From contig LR746275.1 of assembly GCA_902729315.2 (NCBI GenBank), forward strand, positions 2,450,501 through 2,514,500: a stretch of 64,000 nucleotides of DNA, read 5' to 3'. The notes below the pieces were generated by a model that did not search any database, was not told the origin of the DNA, and saw only the letters and a list, made by a program, of their open reading frames with translations. Position numbers and translations under genes: made by a program. The DNA comes from Spirodela intermedia. Lineage: Eukaryota > Streptophyta > Magnoliopsida > Alismatales > Araceae. This document shows, piece by piece, positions 22,564 through 33,202 of the stretch (within the stretch, counting starts at the first letter, position 1; each line of letters begins with the position of its first letter).

Positions 22564-23559
22564 TTATGAAGCTTGCTCCTCGAGAGTGAGCTCCTCCATC
22601 AAGCCGCCATGGTTAAGAAGAAGAGGATTGAAAGGCGCGAGATCGGAGCACTTGGTCGGTAGCACGAGGGGGTCGCCGGCGCAAGGGCCGGGAACGGGCA
22701 GCCGCCGGGCGATGACGACGGAGTTGATGACCTCGTCGGAAGGGTGGAAGACGGAGAGCACCTCGAAGCCGACGAGGGTTGCGGGGTCAACCACGGGGTA
22801 GAGGAAGCCTCTCGCGCCATGCGCGCTCCTCAGCATGAGCGTGGCGCCGGCGGCCATGTACCGGGCCAGATGCTCCACCACCCTTTCCTTCTCCTGCTGG
22901 TCCATCCCCACCAGAGCCGCGAGGAAGACGACGTCGTACTCGCGGAGTGGGTGGGTAACCTGCAAGATGTCCGCCGTATGGAAGACCATCCGCTTGGAGA
23001 TGTCCGGGTCGGGGAGGACGAGGCGGGCTGCCATGGCGTTGGCGGCGGGGTCGATGTCGTAGTTGTGGAAGCTGGCGGCGGTGAGGTGGTCCTTGGCGAG
23101 GACGATGGAGGTCAAAGGGAGGGGGCCGGAGCCCACGAAGGCTACCTTGGATGGGGGGCGGTCAACATGCCGGCTGAGGATGGTGAACTCGAGGTGGCTC
23201 AGCTTGACGTAGTTGGCGTAGTAGGGGAAGAGGGAGAGGTGGTCGAGGGGGATGCCGTGGGAGGAGAGGAGGGAGGAGAAGTGGCTCTCAAGGAGGCCCT
23301 CGGCTTCGCCGCAGAGCCTGATGAGCTTCCCACGCATGGCCTGGGCTTCGCCGGCGAGCTTGCTGCAGTCGATGGGGTTGGGGGGGATGCAGAGGAGAAC
23401 CAGCTGGGAGAAGAGGCGGTTGACCTCCATGGAGGGCTTCAGGCAGGTCAGCTTGGAGATGCCGCCGTAGATCTCCGAGATCCGCTGCACCAGTTCCTCC
23501 TCCTGCCCAACTATCCCCCCGGGCAAGAGAGAGACAGGCAAGGACGGGTGGGTGTTCAT
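22564..23559 (-). CDS. NAS: Nicotianamine synthase
   Basis: A single exon encodes 331 residues, the normal length and structure for plant NAS. The ATG at 23559 begins MNTHPSLPVSLLP; an upstream in-frame extension is rejected because family members start near this point and it reads through a GA tract. Hallmarks are present: EEELVQRISEIYGGISKL, CIPPNPIDCSKL, the SAM-binding VAFVGSGPLPLTS, the NYDID motif, and AALVGMDQQEKERVVEHLA. The enzyme condenses three S-adenosylmethionines into nicotianamine, the chelator that moves Fe, Zn, Cu and Ni inside the plant and, in grasses, is the precursor of phytosiderophores. It acts in the cytosol or on vesicles. The C-terminus after the core (LTLEEQAS) is ordinary. 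No frameshift or missing key motif is seen. Confidence 0.96.
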   Translation of the reverse strand: MNTHPSLPVSLLPGGIVGQEEELVQRISEIYGGISKLTCLKPSMEVNRLFSQLVLLCIPPNPIDCSKLAGEAQAMRGKLIRLCGEAEGLLESHFSSLLSSHGIPLDHLSLFPYYANYVKLSHLEFTILSRHVDRPPSKVAFVGSGPLPLTSIVLAKDHLTAASFHNYDIDPAANAMAARLVLPDPDISKRMVFHTADILQVTHPLREYDVVFLAALVGMDQQEKERVVEHLARYMAAGATLMLRSAHGARGFLYPVVDPATLVGFEVLSVFHPSDEVINSVVIARRLPVPGPCAGDPLVLPTKCSDLAPFNPLLLNHGGLMEELTLEEQAS

Positions 23560-23657
23560 CCTGCCTGAGATGGGCAAGAGAGGACCCGGGGAGAACCTGG
23601 CTAGAGAGAGAGAGAGAACCCCCACGCATCGTGGCACCGAGGAGCGAGGTTGTCGCC

Positions 23658-23664
23658 ATTTATA
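23658..23664 (-). promoter_or_regulatory. Probable TATA box of nicotianamine synthase
   Basis: The minus strand reads TATAAAT about 100 bases upstream of the ATG at 23559, leaving a short leader that contains a small GA tract. Confidence 0.55.
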
Positions 23665-23775
23665 ACCGTCGTCCGGGGGCACCAGGCGCCATTACGTGTG
23701 CGCGTCTGGGAGGCGGAGGGGCATCAAAGACAGAATGTTGAATGACATTGCATTTAGGTACACTTCTTCAATTAT

Positions 23776-23779
<4 letters not shown>

Positions 23780-23832
<53 letters not shown>
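23780..23832. repeat. Compound (CT)n(CA)n microsatellite
   Basis: A CT tract of about 32 bases passes directly into a CA tract of about 20 bases. Confidence 0.95.
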
Positions 23833-24486
23833 TCACTCACTCACTCTCTGTCTGTCTCTCTCTCCACGTCCATAACCAGTTGTTGGGTCATATAATAACG
23901 GAATCCAAAAATCGCTAGGCAAAGCGCATTAAAGCATACGACTTTCTCATCCAAGTGCCCATGGTAAGTTAAGTTAATACGTGAGGATAACCCTAGATTG
24001 AGGTTATCTTCTTCTACCTTCAGCTGTATCTTAGTGTTTCTCCGCCTTCCACATCCCCTCCGACTGAAGCAGAGGCGCCGCAATGCACAACTGTTTCATA
24101 CCCAGAATGGAGCCTAAACAACATAATCCAAGTGCAATTAGACTGCACCCAACATCAACATCAGCAACTTGTTAGGCGGCACGCAAAATCGGCGATTCTA
24201 GATTATCATCTCTTTGAAAATTACGCGCTACAATCTTATAATTAATCCATATTGAACATTTCTTCAAGCAAATCAACTGCAGGCGTCCCATCTCTCATTT
24301 CTAATCTCTTGATCTTGATATGTTTATGGCCTTGAAGTCATCTTTACGCATCAAGTGGAGGTTATATAAGAGCACTATGGAACTGCCATCGGTGTTCATA
24401 GACCAGGCGCGCATTAAAGTTTGAAGAGAATGTCCACCCATCATTGGCCAATTTTGTCTCCTCCCCATTGCACTCAATGATGGGAT

Positions 24487-24488
<2 letters not shown>

Positions 24489-24541
<53 letters not shown>
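24489..24541. repeat. (GA)n microsatellite
   Basis: Perfect GA tract of about 52 bases. Confidence 0.95.
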
Positions 24542-24542
<1 letters not shown>

Positions 24543-26520
24543 TATTCACTGGTAAGCTGTGAAAAGACAGCCTGGCTGCCCGTTTAACATGCTTCTCTGT
24601 GATTTCGATTTCATCACTTCAGGATGGATGAAGGCTCGACCACCTATCTGTCATGTTTTCCCCCGATTCAACTCTCTCTTGAAGAATGTATAAGAGACCT
24701 TACAGATATTCGAAACATCCAAAGAGGGAGCCGAAGCGCGTTTTCTCTGGAGAATGCTCTATGCATACGAAATGGAGGATCTTTGACGCGGGAATTCCCA
24801 GAACCGGAGGAGGCTTGGCTTGCCAAACCCCCCATCCTTGCCTCCTCTTCACCATCATAATCATCAGTATCTTCTTCTTCTTCGGAATTGTTTATTTCTC
24901 TGTGGTGCCCACCCGGGGACTAGTCGGGTGCAGGCTCTCTCCACTCAGATATCATCCCCTGGTCACCTGTGTTCTATGTCGACATTTTATCGTCATTTGC
25001 TGAACAGGAGGGGACGACCCACACAAAAAAAATGCCTTTCCTTTAGAGGGATTGCTCAGCCTCTTTTATGCTCCCTCCGCATCTCTCTCTCTCTCTCCCT
25101 CTCTCTCTCTGTCCCCATGCGGTACCTCCTTCCTTTCACACTTGCTCTCGAAACCTGGGGAATGTCCGGCGGTGGTTCTGCACCACCCCTTCGGTTCTCA
25201 CCCGACCACCCTCCCTTTCTATGCCGCCATATTATTATTCTGAGACGTCACACAAGGGAGAGGTGGGGGAGTCACCCTCGGAAGTGGACGCGGAGGTGCG
25301 TCGCGACAGGTGGTGTAGAGGGGCGGGGGTGCCTCATCTCCTCTCCCCATCGCCAATTGTGCCGCCTTCGTCCAGAAGGGAAGATAATGCGACTACTCGA
25401 CGCAGAAACAAAGGCGACCGGTGAGCTGTGCGGCTTTCCGCCCGTTTGGCATCTTGCTTCGGTGGTCAGGTGGTTCTAATGGCGTCTGCCCACACATCTC
25501 TCTCTCTCTCTCTCTCTTCTGTGTATGTGTGTGAGAGAGAGCGTGTGCCGCCCTACCTCTGTCTCTCTGCCTCTCTACGTCCCACTTATAGTGTCTTCGT
25601 CTGGAACAGTTGAGAACAGGCTTGCTCAGAAGACGACAGACTCCCTCTTGTGTTGTCCACTGAGGACCATAATTTGTGGCGAGGTACGTCCCAACACGGG
25701 TTTTTCCGTGGTTAAGTTCTTTTAGGAGAAAAAGAATTAAACGTGTCCAAAATTTTAACTTTCGAACAATCATTGTTGGAATACTTGGAATTTTCCATTT
25801 AATATATTGGCGCAAAATTATACTAGAAAAAGCTAACAGTTTGCTTGAAAATGCTACTATGAGCCTTCACTTGTATAAGTAAATTTAATTTTTTGAAGGT
25901 TTTTATTTAAAAGATTATAGTCCACTTTTCCAACATCTTGATTGACGAACAATTGATAACACTACGTTTAAATTTGTAAATTGAGAGTTAGGTCTAGCTT
26001 CATAATGGTTTGATTCAAAGGTCAATTTGTTGAAATTTCTTGTTGATGCTATTAGTCCTAATCAAAGTTTTTTGCTTTTCTAAGTTTGTAATGAGAGCTG
26101 AAAAACAAAAAAACTGAAACTATTTAATAGTACAACCATTTTATTTCTGATAAATAAATATTTATTTTATAACCAACTTACAACAAATGTAAAGATAAGA
26201 CGAGATGACGATACTTGCGTTTTGTAGAACTCAGTTGACAATCCATCGAGTTTTTATATTCCATAATACTTTTAAGTCAAAACATTATTTGATCATTAAT
26301 TCTATACCACATTTTGATATTCTATATTCTTTCAAACAAAAACTCAACTATTGCCTACCTTTATTTTGGTTTTAATTCCAAATTAATTAAATCCAAGAAA
26401 GATTAACATATCCTAATCCCATGGTTTTGAATTTAAAATGAGAAGGCTTTCAGCTTACAAGTAAAAAAACCAAGATAATGAGAAAATGTTGACTCATTTG
26501 AATTTAATAATTTGATTTCA

Positions 26521-26522
<2 letters not shown>

Positions 26523-26613
<91 letters not shown>
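26523..26613. repeat. Compound (GT)n(GA)n microsatellite
   Basis: About 32 bases of GT followed by about 58 bases of GA with no interruption, among the longest simple tracts in the window. Confidence 0.95.
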
Positions 26614-26619
<6 letters not shown>

Positions 26620-28333
26620 ATGCTAGAAATTTTGAGATGGGTACACGAGTAGGAAAGCAGATTCTCATAAAATAGGCATGGACTAAGCAAAGCTACACCA
26701 GACATAGAAGGTGATTGCGTTGGGCCCATTATTCTCTTTATGGATTGGTTTTGCGTTGAATTTCTAAAAAGGTCGAAGAAGGCCCCAATATAAAGGAAGG
26801 GATTTGACCTCCCATAGCTCACTACATGGTGGAGATAAAAGATCTGGTCGCTTGTCCATGCAAAGTTCTCAATGATAAAGTTGCATGGGGCTTTATAAAT
26901 GATCAAGAAAGGACTTGAAAAGGAATACCTCTCTCTAGTCCTACTCGAATGTCAAACATCAACTAGCCTTGAATGCACTACCTCATCAAACATTAAGCTT
27001 TACATTTCAGTTTTCTTGAAAATACATATTTGAAAATTATTATTTTAAATATTATATTTGAAAGGAAATGATTTAAGAAGTAACACCTCGATGAATTATA
27101 CAAAGCTTTCATTTTTTAAAATGTTTATGAAAAATCCAAATGTTTGATTTTTTATTTATTTACGACTCAATGAGCACGTAATATATATATATATATATAT
27201 TTAATAGTACTAGAAGAAAAAAGATATGGGCTTTGTTTTTAGATAGCATAATAAAGGGGGGAGGCACCTTTGTGAAGGGTGAGGTGTCAATATTCGTGTA
27301 TGTAGCAATCTTATCTTTGGCCTTTTATTGCGATCATTTATGGTAATTTCTTCCTCCTATTCATCTAGTCAGCAAACTACTTGAGCCTTTAATTTAGAGC
27401 TCAATTAGTTCCTCATTTAGTATGTTTTAATTTTAAAATAAATGCCTTTACCTCTAATGGTTAGATTTCTAGAGTTTGTATGGTCAAATGTTGTGAAGCT
27501 CAACCCAGGCCAGTGACTGACTACTTGGGTTGGGTCTCATTTTTTTTATCTCTTATTTTCCAGCATGTCTATATTGGTGATACGTTTGACTGTTGACCAT
27601 TTAAACAGGGTAAGAATACGGTTGACCAACATGCCGATCCGTGAGGCCCCAAAAGCTAAGAAAGATTTCGTTTTTCTGCAGCGAATCACTAGAGATCTAC
27701 CTCGGTGAGCAGTGAGCCGGCCACTCGTTCGGGGATGAAGAACCCGGTTGGTTGACTTTAAAGAAAGTCGTCCATAAGGCCGACTTCTGGGCTCTTGGAT
27801 GACAGAGAAAGGGCTTAAAACAAAACGCCAGCATCCCACCTTTCTCAGGGCTCCATTCATGGGTCTTACCGGGCCAGTAGTAATTCCTAAAGCCCGGCCC
27901 GAATCATTCTGTCGACGGCGGCTGACTTCAGGAAGAAGTGGTCAACCTGGATGGTGGTTGAACCAGCCCACAAGCTTCAACGGCCCACCTACCAGACTCG
28001 TCCCTATTCGTCTTCCTTCCTCATCCAGTCGCGAGCCCTCTCTCTCTCTCTCTTCGTCTGAGCTTTGCCCATTAGAGTTATGAGCTTGGAAATGTGAAAG
28101 AAACTTACTTTATTTGGTCCTAGTTCTTCAGTATCACACAGACAGCATAGACGTCGAGACATCTGGGAACTCCTAACAACACAGGTGGTAGACAGCGACT
28201 AGCCGCTCCTTTGGGAAAAACCACTGCAACTACATCACACTTACTTATGATGGGAAAGAATCAGATGAGAAAGAAAGAGAGAGAGAGAGAGAGAACACAG
28301 TTCCTCCGATGGTCTGATCTGATCTGGGCTCTT

Positions 28334-28726
28334 TCAGTCCTCGTAGGTGCGGCACTCGTCGGCCTCCGGGTGGTCCTTGCAGTAGGCCTCCAGGGGGTCT
28401 TCAGAGGATTTGAGGCGGTTGCGGGCGTCGCTTGCCGCCGCGCTGACCTCCTCCACCTCGTCCCATGCTGCCCTGCACTCGCCGCTCACCGGATCACCGG
28501 CGCACGTCTCCTCCGCCTTCTTGATGCTCTCCGTCACCATCTCCGATAACTTCGCCGGCGTCGAGGGCCCGGTGGCGCCGCCGGCCGGCTGAGCTCGGAG
28601 GCGCCCCGCCGGCCATCTCCCCCTCCGTCGGAAGCTGATGAGAGCGACGGTGACGCCGCCCGGCCCCCGCGGTGGCGCCGCCGCCCTCGCGATGGAGACG
28701 TTCACGGCTGCTGTTCTGGTCGCCAT
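28334..28726 (-). CDS. CP12: Calvin cycle protein CP12, chloroplastic
   Basis: An intronless gene of 130 residues. The first 45 or so residues are a basic, alanine-rich transit peptide (MATRTAAVNVSIARAAAPP). The mature part has both redox cysteine pairs: CAGDPVSGEC (N-terminal, eight residues between) and CKDHPEADEC (C-terminal, eight between), plus the conserved core AWDEVEEVSAA and the C-terminal RTYED tail that binds GAPDH. CP12 is a largely disordered stromal linker. When oxidised in the dark it joins glyceraldehyde-3-phosphate dehydrogenase and phosphoribulokinase into an inactive complex, and thioredoxin releases them in the light. All functional residues are intact. A possible TATA element lies about 70 bases upstream on the minus strand (TTATAA around 28797). 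Confidence 0.96.
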   Translation of the reverse strand: MATRTAAVNVSIARAAAPPRGPGGVTVALISFRRRGRWPAGRLRAQPAGGATGPSTPAKLSEMVTESIKKAEETCAGDPVSGECRAAWDEVEEVSAAASDARNRLKSSEDPLEAYCKDHPEADECRTYED

Positions 28727-28873
28727 GGCGCCGCCGCCGCTGCTGGTTGCCGACGGAGAGAGAGAGGAAGGGCGAAGAGATCCTCCAGGAGACTGTTATA
28801 AAGCAGCCGGTAATCCCATATGCAAGATTCTTATCTCATCCACGCCAATAGGAAATTTCCACGTCTGCATTTA

Positions 28874-28913
<40 letters not shown>

Positions 28914-28977
28914 TCTCTCTCTTAACAACAAAAAGATGCCGTGTTTGGCGATTGACAACCGGAGAAGGTCACAGAAG

Positions 28978-29487
28978 TCAACCCGCGAGGAAGCCCAGAC
29001 GATGGGAAACCAGGAGGAAGACGATCGGACAAACAGCGAGGTAGCAGGAGAAGATCCAGTCACCGTCGCGGGCGAAAACCAGCCAGAAGATGACGAGGGC
29101 GGCGAAGCTCGAAAACACAGGAGGGGAAGAGAGCGAGCTCTCGAGGAAGAAGCAGAAGAGGAGTGGGATCGCCGGCGAGGGTCTCTGATCGGGGTAGACA
29201 AGGAGGAACAAGATGCTCAGAACAGCTACCGGAAGAAAAGTGAGATTCAGCTGATACAGGAACGAGTTCACAACCTGTGCGATGAGGGGGACGGAGAGGA
29301 GGGAGATGAAGTCCAGGTCGCTGGAATCGCAGAGAATCGGAAACAGGCCGAAGACGCCGAGGGCGAGGAGAAAAACCGCGGCGGGGGAGGAGAGCAAACC
29401 TGCGAGGATGGCGACGATTAGGAAGGGAATCGCCGGCGACGGCCTGGTGGCGGCGATGGAGACACCTCCGCCTGTGGTCATCTGCAA
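28978..29487 (-). CDS. Predicted small multi-pass membrane protein, function unknown
   Basis: An uninterrupted frame of 169 residues, intronless, starting MQMTTGGGVSIAA. Hydropathy read by eye suggests four to six membrane segments: IPFLIVAILAGLL, AAVFLLALGVFGLFPIL, FLPVAVLSILFLLVY, IPLLFCFF, AALVIFWLVFA and CYLAVCPIVFLLV. The sequence SPAIP occurs before the first and fourth segments, hinting at an internal duplication. I do not recognise the family. It sits head-to-tail with CP12, 252 bases upstream of it. The complementary strand is also open but gives a Glu/Arg-rich chain typical of an antisense shadow of a Leu/Phe/Ser-rich frame. Because the region is purine-rich on the plus strand, a hydrophobic minus-strand frame could also arise by composition; hence the moderate confidence. 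Confidence 0.5.
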   Translation of the reverse strand: MQMTTGGGVSIAATRPSPAIPFLIVAILAGLLSSPAAVFLLALGVFGLFPILCDSSDLDFISLLSVPLIAQVVNSFLYQLNLTFLPVAVLSILFLLVYPDQRPSPAIPLLFCFFLESSLSSPPVFSSFAALVIFWLVFARDGDWIFSCYLAVCPIVFLLVSHRLGFLAG

Positions 29488-29597
29488 TGGTGGCAGGGCT
29501 CTCTTGAGCTTCAGCTTTATCGACAGTTCATGGGAGAAGCAGGTACTGTTTCATAGCAGGAAGAAAAAAGAAAAGAAGAAGAAGGTAATATGAAAAG

Positions 29598-29945
29598 GGA
29601 AGTATACTGCCAAAAAATAGAGATTCACCTATTCTAGAGCAAATTGAGATCAGTATACTGATAAGAACTTAAAACGTCAGCAACCCGGGGCAAGAACAGC
29701 ACGTCAACCTTGAGGAATTGAGATTGAGACAAAGAGAGAAACTTGTTCATGCGTCATGTTTAAAAATATAACAAGAGGGAAGTAGACTGAAGCGCAGCTC
29801 ACCTGTTTTTGGAACCATTTAAGATCAGTATACTATTAAAAGCATAAAACGTCAGCAACCCAGAACAAGAACGGCACATCTACCTTGAGGAATTTATAAA
29901 CCAGACTGAGACAAAGAGAGAAACTTGCGCAAATCAACTATATGA
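29598..29945. repeat. Diverged tandem duplication, unit about 175 bp
   Basis: Two copies share GATCAGTATACT, AAAACGTCAGCAACCC, ACCTTGAGGAATT and GAGACAAAGAGAGAAACTTG in the same order, at about 29648-29751 and 29821-29927. Differences and small indels show the event is not recent. Confidence 0.8.
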
Positions 29946-30529
29946 GCAACAAGACAAAAGTGCTCACTGACTCGCTGATTCATTTGCTCAAGCAAACTAT
30001 ATGAGCAAATCAATTTATTCTCCTGAAAGCAACTGGCAAGCCTAATTTTGTTCATTCAGATGTTTTTTTAACCCTTTTCCTTTTTTATACTCAACAGTTT
30101 AATGTTCCATGATAAAGACATCCGTATGAAAAACCAAATTTAGCTGCTATTGCTTAAACCCTGTCTTTTTCTGGTAATCAGCTACTACCAGAATGTTTGG
30201 GTTTTCTTCAGATTCACTTCATAAAGTAATTTCCAAATAAGATCAGATAATGCAGCTGATTTTTTCTCTTTCTGTTTGCTCCCCCTGGGAGATGAATGTG
30301 TGATGGAAAGGATTCCAGTTCACATTGATGCTAACCTCCAGGAAATGATTCTAGGGGTGTACCAGGTACATTAGGACCCAAGTGATTGCAGAAGGAACGC
30401 TCGCGTTTGTATCCATCTGGGTTGGCCCAATCTCACTTCAAGAACAAAGTCAATCTCGTCCTTTAAAGGACAGAAGACCTTTGACGAAATGCTGAAACGT
30501 AAATCTAAACCACAAAGGGCCCAAAAAGG

Positions 30530-30530
<1 letters not shown>

Positions 30531-30578
<48 letters not shown>

Positions 30579-30580
30579 TG
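30531..30580. repeat. Compound (TA)n(TG)n microsatellite
   Basis: TA repeat of about 16 bases followed by TG repeat of about 34 bases with one interruption. Confidence 0.9.
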
Positions 30581-31357
30581 TATAATGCATTCGCATAGGC
30601 TGCACGATTTCGTTACCAAAATCGGATAATAATTGACTAATCTTCGTGGTACACTATGCATACTCCATTTTAATTGAATTGTGGAATACGAGAAACTTTT
30701 ACCAAAAATGATAATTGGAAACCAATAGACAGAGGGGAAAAAAAAACAAAGAAAATAATTAATGTGATAACTGCTCTTTGATTACGTACAACAAGACTTG
30801 ACTGGGATATCACGTCAACACCAGCTGATTGCCATTACTTTTTTCTCACGGTCGCTGATCTTTTTCCCTCGACAGAAGTACGCCAATAAATAAAACACTC
30901 CAAGGTCTGCAAGGTCATATACATCTTGAAAGGCTCCATTTCTGACAGTAAAGAAATACGATCTAGAAGTCTGCATTATGACTCAATCAATGAGCTATAT
31001 TTCGCTACAACACCCAACAAATCTGCTTATGAGAGACAGATATATTCTGCAAGTTTGATATCACAGCCTCCAACAAAAAGATCATGCTGAAGTATACAAC
31101 ACTTGAATTAACTTTGTAGATGACATATTGTTGGTGCATATCCAACAGAAAACACTTGTAAGGGCGCATCAAAACTATATTTTAGGATAAAATGACAATT
31201 CTTCAAAAAAAAAAAATCAACAATATAAATACAAAATTCGCAAGCTATCTCATTAGGGACCCAGTTGCTAGAAATTTGAACTCTTATAATAAATCAATAC
31301 CACACGACACTATAGTCTTAGCAGAAATCTATGTTCCTCCTCATCATTATGACTTCT

Positions 31358-32173
31358 TCAATGCCTTTTGGTGTGTTTTCTACTCTTCCTTTGGCTATGG
31401 CTGTCATCGGAATCATTGTCTGTAACTGATTCCGAATCAGAAGAGTCAGAGGAGGACATCCTCCTTCGATGTCTCCTTTTCTGTTTCTTATTCTTCCTCC
31501 TATTTCTCCGCTTCCTTTCATCCTCTGAATCGGAGGATGTGGAGATAGAACTGCCCCCAGATGAAGAATAATCTGATTCTGTAACTGAAGACGCACTGTC
31601 CGTCTCAAAAACTGAAGCTTCACTGATGCTGCTTCCCGAATCCGGCCCTGACGAGTGTTTCCTCTTGCCCTTCTTACTGCTCTTTGTACTGCCTTTCTTC
31701 CTGCCCTTCTCATCCCCCTTTTCCGCATTTATTTTTCGTTCGTCAGGATTATGCATTTCGTAATGCGTAGAGGGCTTCATCATGAGACTAGGGTTCTTCA
31801 GCTGCTGGGACCTCGAGGGGCGAGATATGTAGAGTGCCTCGTTCTTACACTCATACGTCCAGTGACCTGCCTGGAGGCACCTCTGGCACTGGCCAGCAGT
31901 GCCACTCGCAGATGCAGCGGAGGACCTAAGATCTTTCCTCTGCCCCAGAGTCACCGCCTTCTCCGTGCTCATTAAGTACATCTGACGCTTGGCTTCCTTC
32001 CTTTCCTGCCATCTGCTGGGACCTTCTTCTTTCTGACCATAGGCATTCACGTTGCGAACGGCGGCGGCGGCGGCGCGTTCGGCTTGAGCCCTGCCGAGAC
32101 CCTTCGCCTGAGATAGAGCTTGTGCCTTTATCCTCTCCGCCGCGACCTGACCCTTTTCCTCCGTCCTCAACAT
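31358..32173 (-). CDS. Zinc finger CCHC domain-containing protein 10-like
   Basis: A single exon of 271 residues from the ATG at 32173 (MLRTEEKGQVAAERIKAQAL). An in-frame ATG at 32230 would add 19 residues, but the family begins close to EEKG. The N-terminal half is the plant ZCCHC10 signature: AQAERAAAAAVRNVNAYGQK, EEGPSRWQERKEAKRQMYLM and the zinc knuckle CQRCLQAGHWTYEC (C-x2-C-x4-H-x4-C) at residues 96-109, then the conserved YISRPSRSQQLKNPS. The C-terminal half is low-complexity, rich in Ser, Asp, Lys and Arg, resembling RS-type or nuclear acidic/basic tails. A nuclear RNA-binding role is likely from the knuckle and tail, but the plant protein's function is not established. It is divergent from the lipoamide dehydrogenase gene, with about 1 kb between start codons. 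Confidence 0.9.
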   Translation of the reverse strand: MLRTEEKGQVAAERIKAQALSQAKGLGRAQAERAAAAAVRNVNAYGQKEEGPSRWQERKEAKRQMYLMSTEKAVTLGQRKDLRSSAASASGTAGQCQRCLQAGHWTYECKNEALYISRPSRSQQLKNPSLMMKPSTHYEMHNPDERKINAEKGDEKGRKKGSTKSSKKGKRKHSSGPDSGSSISEASVFETDSASSVTESDYSSSGGSSISTSSDSEDERKRRNRRKNKKQKRRHRRRMSSSDSSDSESVTDNDSDDSHSQRKSRKHTKRH

Positions 32174-33202
32174 ACTAGTCACAGATAACCTGTCAAATGC
32201 TATCAACGATTCCGCCAACGAAGGACACAAATAAGCTTTTATTCAACGTTTCCGCCAACAAACTGTATCTCTTCTCTGGGGAATAAACCCAGAAGCGAAG
32301 ATCCGACTATTTCCTGCGAATCCCGACTTAGAGTGGAGAAAAACGAGTAACAACACTGATCCTGAACCAATCGGCTGAGAGATTTCCCGACGGACAACTC
32401 CTAACAGTGATGCCCGACGCTCCAATTCTGCTTAACGATCCAAACCCTAACACAGCATCCACTGGCACCGGAGAAATAATCAAACCAAGCCTTCGCTTGA
32501 GTTCCCACAGCACATCGAGCGATGAGTGTAGATGAATCTGCGTCTTGATCTCATCCAGAAATCCGACGCCCCAGCTGTCCCCTCCCTCCTTCCAGACGAC
32601 GAAAACTTGGATAAGCTCTCCCTCGCTGTAGAAAAATAACCAACGACCAATTGCTCTAGGTCATGCTGTATATATAGCTTCTCTTATTGGGCCTTGAGGG
32701 ATGTAGGCCTATGTCGCTGCCTTGTCGAGCCTGCCCAGATATGGGCCTAACAGGCCCATATACCGTCTCTCCACGTGAAAAACCCTGTCCAGTCAGCATT
32801 GAGGGGCTTCGTGGCATATGGTCACCTAAGGTGAAAACTGTCACCACTCCACCGCAAGCAAGTGCAGTGGTCGTCCCGATAACACAAACCCCTGCATTGG
32901 TCGTTAGAAGATTTCCCACTCCTTCCCTCTCTCTCTCTCTGAGGAGGTAAGTTTACCGCAAATCTGGAACCCAAAAAATATGAGACGCAGTGATGGTCAG
33001 AGCTCTGTCCACTCCGCCGTGCTTATCTTGCACACTCTCCCTTCGTCTTCTCCGCCGCCCCCACCTCCGACGGACTTCTCGAGGCCGGCCTCCTCTCCTC
33101 CGGCCGGCGACCTGCTCGGCGAGTGCTGGTTCTTCGACGGCTGCTCCCTTCCTGATCCCTGCATTTGAGTCCCTCTGCTGCTGCGTTTTGCAATTTGGAA
33201 AG
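32174..33202. promoter_or_regulatory. Shared upstream region of the ZCCHC10-like gene (-) and plastid lipoamide dehydrogenase (+)
   Basis: A 1-kb divergent intergenic region. Site II-type motifs occur at 32688-32693 (TGGGCC), 32742-32747 (TGGGCC) and 32753-32758 (GGCCCA). A TATATATA element at about 32668-32676 could serve the minus-strand gene, whose leader would then be about 470 bases. A CT tract at about 32928-32941 and a GC-rich leader precede the + strand gene. Whether regulation is shared is inference. Confidence 0.5.

Larger units (their letters stand above)
23682..28333. other. Gene-poor interval between nicotianamine synthase and CP12
   Basis: No convincing gene in 4.6 kb. It contains microsatellites at 23780-23832 (CT then CA), 24489-24541 (GA), 25080-25110 and 25498-25518 (CT), 26523-26613 (GT then GA), 27180-27200 (TA) and 28036-28053 (CT). 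Bases 25700-27500 are AT-rich and featureless. Between 27585 and 27950 several W-box cores (TTGAC) occur, but they lie downstream of CP12 and may be chance. Open frames here are short or run through microsatellites. Confidence 0.55.
29488..31357. other. Intergenic region with tandem duplication and TA/TG microsatellite
   Basis: No gene supported. A roughly 175-bp tandem duplication lies at 29598-29945 (own entry) and a TA then TG tract at about 30531-30580. The remaining sequence is AT-rich, and the right part is the 3' region of the zinc-knuckle gene. Confidence 0.55.

Noticed and set aside
24820-25479. 219-codon open frame on the plus strand
   Set aside because: It crosses two CT tracts, has no recognisable domain, and codon composition does not look coding.
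28936-29421. 161-codon Glu/Arg-rich plus-strand frame
   Set aside because: It is antisense to the hydrophobic minus-strand frame and shows only charged low-complexity sequence.
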